Of a stretch of 7,861 nt of DNA, positions 5,791 through 7,861 are shown piece by piece. A program made the position numbers and the translations under genes. The notes beneath the pieces were generated by a model that had not been told where the DNA came from, made no database searches, and worked only from the letters and a program-made list of their open reading frames with translations. The DNA is from Acidobacteriota bacterium (lineage in GTDB: Bacteria; Acidobacteriota; Thermoanaerobaculia; Thermoanaerobaculales; Thermoanaerobaculaceae). How positions within the stretch are numbered: position 1 is the stretch's first letter; each line of letters opens with the position of its first letter. The DNA lies in assembly GCA_027458945.1 (NCBI GenBank), contig DAIDOU010000368.1, forward strand, positions 1 through 7,861, written 5' to 3'.

Positions 5791-5796
5791 ACGCCG

Positions 5797-7861
5797 GTGA
5801 GCCTCCGGCACGCCCTCGGAGGCCTTTCCACCCGCAACTCGGCGGCGATCATCTTCCTCTCGCTCGCGCTTTGCGTCGCCGGGGCGTGGGCCGCGCTCAC
5901 GCTCCCCTCCTCGGTGTTTCCGCAGACCGATTTCCCGCGCGTCATCGTGCTCATCGACAACGGCGTGATGCCGGCCGACGAGATGATGGCCACGATCACC
6001 CGTCCGATCGAGGAGTCGATGAAGGACATCCCGGGGGCGGTAAAGGTGCGTTCGGCGACCGGCCGCGGCTCGGCGGAGGTCAACATCTTCTTCAGCTGGG
6101 GGACGGACATGGTGCGGGCGGAGCTGTTCGTGCTCGGCCGGCTCGCCGAGATTCGCTCCTCGCTGCCGCCCACCGCCGTCACCGCCGTGCACCGCTTCAC
6201 GTTCTCGGTGTTCCCGATCATCGGCATCAGCCTGACCAGCCAGACGCGCGACCTCACGCACCTGTGGGAGGAGGCGCAGTACGGCCTCAAGCCGCGCTTC
6301 CTGCGCATCCCCGGCGTTGCCCGCGTGTTCCTCGTCGGCGGCCGCGCCCCCGAACTGCACGTCATCGTCGACCCGGTGCGGCTGCTCGCAGCGCACCTCG
6401 CCCTCGCCGACATCAACGACGCGCTGGCACGCAACAACATCGTCACCTCCACCGGCATGCTCGAGGAGAACCACACCCTTTACCTCACCGTCCTCGATGG
6501 TCGCGTCCGCACCCCCGCCGAGATCGAGCGCATGGCGATCGCGGTCGTCAACGGCCATCCGGTGCGCATCGGCGACGTGGCCCACGTCGTGCGCGGTCCC
6601 GAGCCGGTGTTCAACGTGGTCACCGCCCAGGGGGTCGAGGCGGTGCTCCTCATGGTGCAGAGCCAGCCCGACGGGAGCACGCTCGACATCGCCAAGGCGC
6701 TCAAGGCCAAGCTCGCGGAGCTCAGGCGCGAGCTGCCTCCCGACATGAAGCTGACGTTCTTCTACGACCAGTCGCTGCTGGTGCGCGACTCGGTCAACAG
6801 CGTCTGGGAGGCGATCCTCTTCGGCCTGCTCCTTTCCGTCGCGATCATCTACCTCTTCCTCAAGGACTGGGGGACGACCTGGGTCGCCACGCTGGTGATC
6901 CCGGTCGCGGTGCTCGTTGCCCTGGTGGCGATGAAGGCCGCGCACATGTCGTTCAACCTGATGACGCTGGGTGGGATCGCGGCGGCGATCGGCCTCGTCA
7001 TCGACGACGCGATCGTCGTCGTCGAGTCGATCCACACCACCCTCGCGCTCGGCGCCGAGCGGCGCATCGCCGTGCAGCGCGCGATCGAGGAGATCCTGCC
7101 TCCGCTCACCGGTTCCACGCTCACGCCGGTGGTCGTGTTCCTTCCCCTGGCCTTCCTCGACGGTGTCAGCGGCGTGTTCTTCCGCGCGCTCGCGCTCACG
7201 ATGGTCGTGGCGCTGCTCACCTCGCTCGCGCTGGCCGTCACGCTGACGCCCTCGCTCGCCGTCTGGCTTTCGCCGAAGCGCGAACGCACTGACGCCGACA
7301 CGGCCGAGGAAGGCGGCGCCGTGCTCGCGCGCGTGCGCTCGGTGTACGAGAAGGCCGTCCGCGCGGCCCTCGCCCACCGCTGGATGACCCTGGGGGTGTG
7401 CGGGCTCCTGCTGGTGGCCGGCGCCGGCGTCACGTTGCACCTGAAGAGCGAGTTCCTGCCGCCGATGGACGAGGGCGGGTTCATCGTCGACTACATCGCC
7501 CCGCCCGGCACCTCGCTCACCGAGACCAACCGCCAGATGCTGGTGGCGGAATCGATCATCCGCAAGATCCCCGAGGTGGAGAGCTACTCGCGGCGAACCG
7601 GCGCCCAGCTCGGCCTCGCCATCACCGAGCCGAACACCGGCGACTTCCTGATCAAGCTCAGGGCCAAGCGGACACGTTCGACCGACGCCGTGATCGCCGA
7701 GCTGCGCCGCGAGCTGACCACGGCGCTCCCCGACGTGCAGTGGGAGTTCCCGGGGATCCTCACCGACCTGATCGGCGACCTGCAGGGGGCGCCGCAGCCG
7801 ATCGAGATCCGGCTCTTCTCGCCCGACACCGGAGCGCTCAAGCGCGAGGCGCCCGAGGTGG
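5797..7861 (+). CDS. RND efflux permease (inner-membrane proton antiporter), N-terminal two-thirds; 3' end outside window
   Basis: The energy-coupled pump of the tripartite system. 688 complete codons are visible and the frame is open at the window edge; the family is usually about 1,000-1,050 residues. TM1 is at about 16-36, followed by FPQTDFPRV (41-49) as in RND permeases. The first periplasmic porter region runs to about 330. TM2 is at about 338-355, TM3 at 362-380, TM4 at 390-410, TM5 and TM6 at 440-490 and TM7 at 530-546. The second periplasmic part begins SEFLPPMDEGGF (551-562). TM4 contains GLVIDDAIVVVES with D403 and D404, matching the proton-relay Asp pair of AcrB-type (HAE) pumps. 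FLPPMDEGG is closer to the heavy-metal (HME) branch. The partner TM10 Lys lies beyond the window. The start is GTG, 42 bp after the adaptor stop. Pump family is certain; substrate is not. Confidence 0.92.
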   Translation, partial: MSLRHALGGLSTRNSAAIIFLSLALCVAGAWAALTLPSSVFPQTDFPRVIVLIDNGVMPADEMMATITRPIEESMKDIPGAVKVRSATGRGSAEVNIFFSWGTDMVRAELFVLGRLAEIRSSLPPTAVTAVHRFTFSVFPIIGISLTSQTRDLTHLWEEAQYGLKPRFLRIPGVARVFLVGGRAPELHVIVDPVRLLAAHLALADINDALARNNIVTSTGMLEENHTLYLTVLDGRVRTPAEIERMAIAVVNGHPVRIGDVAHVVRGPEPVFNVVTAQGVEAVLLMVQSQPDGSTLDIAKALKAKLAELRRELPPDMKLTFFYDQSLLVRDSVNSVWEAILFGLLLSVAIIYLFLKDWGTTWVATLVIPVAVLVALVAMKAAHMSFNLMTLGGIAAAIGLVIDDAIVVVESIHTTLALGAERRIAVQRAIEEILPPLTGSTLTPVVVFLPLAFLDGVSGVFFRALALTMVVALLTSLALAVTLTPSLAVWLSPKRERTDADTAEEGGAVLARVRSVYEKAVRAALAHRWMTLGVCGLLLVAGAGVTLHLKSEFLPPMDEGGFIVDYIAPPGTSLTETNRQMLVAESIIRKIPEVESYSRRTGAQLGLAITEPNTGDFLIKLRAKRTRSTDAVIAELRRELTTALPDVQWEFPGILTDLIGDLQGAPQPIEIRLFSPDTGALKREAPEV

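Noticed and set aside
5529..7292. 587-codon + strand open frame spanning the adaptor end and the permease
   Set aside because: The translation is Arg/Gly/Pro-rich low complexity and out of frame with the clear RND permease beginning at 5797.
3655..7440. 1,261-codon open frame on the - strand opposite the efflux genes
   Set aside because: Its translation is low-complexity, rich in Arg, Gly, His and Asp, with no recognisable domain. It lies opposite three well-supported genes. Long antisense open frames are expected in DNA with strong GC bias at third positions.
1..7861. CRISPR array, tRNA/rRNA genes, insertion sequence or prophage genes
   Set aside because: No regularly spaced repeats, no tRNA-like or rRNA-like sequence, and no transposase, integrase or phage proteins were seen on either strand.

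Overview
The window is very GC-rich throughout, with strong G/C bias at third codon positions. It codes on the + strand only. It comes from a Gram-negative (diderm) bacterium: it holds an outer-membrane beta-barrel protein with a C-terminal phenylalanine, a lipoprotein-type outer-membrane efflux channel, a periplasmic adaptor and an RND inner-membrane permease. High-GC diderm groups such as Acidobacteriota, Myxococcota and Binatota/Rokubacteria-type lineages would fit, but the sequence alone does not fix the taxon.

Layout. (1) Positions 1-383 are the C-terminal end of a GT4-type glycosyltransferase whose start lies before the window. (2) The gap at 384-481 holds a small inverted repeat and a plausible extended -10 promoter. 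(3) Positions 482-1675 and 1672-2559 form a two-gene unit joined by an ATGA overlap: a secreted purple-acid-phosphatase-like metallophosphoesterase and an outer-membrane beta-barrel protein. The barrel gene carries a run of nine G. (4) The gap at 2560-2679 has two overlapping, mutually exclusive inverted repeats and a weak promoter candidate. (5) Positions 2680-3075 encode a small exported PepSY-domain protein. (6) The gap at 3076-3238 contains a very stable GC-rich hairpin. (7) Positions 3239-4654, 4651-5754 and 5797 to the window end are a tripartite RND efflux operon in the order outer-membrane factor, adaptor, permease. The permease runs off the right edge, with 688 complete codons visible of roughly 1,030 expected.

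How the genes work together. The permease, adaptor and outer-membrane factor should assemble into one envelope-spanning proton-driven pump. The PepSY protein precedes them on the same strand and may be a periplasmic accessory or regulator of the pump, which is inference. The phosphatase and barrel are translationally coupled and both destined for the envelope, so a shared role (for example release of phosphate from organic esters at the cell surface and passage through the barrel) is reasonable but unproven. Most of the window consists of recognisable families. The points most worth a second look are the G9 tract in the surface-protein gene, the coupled phosphatase/barrel pair, the PepSY-led efflux operon, and the inverted repeats in the intergenic regions.
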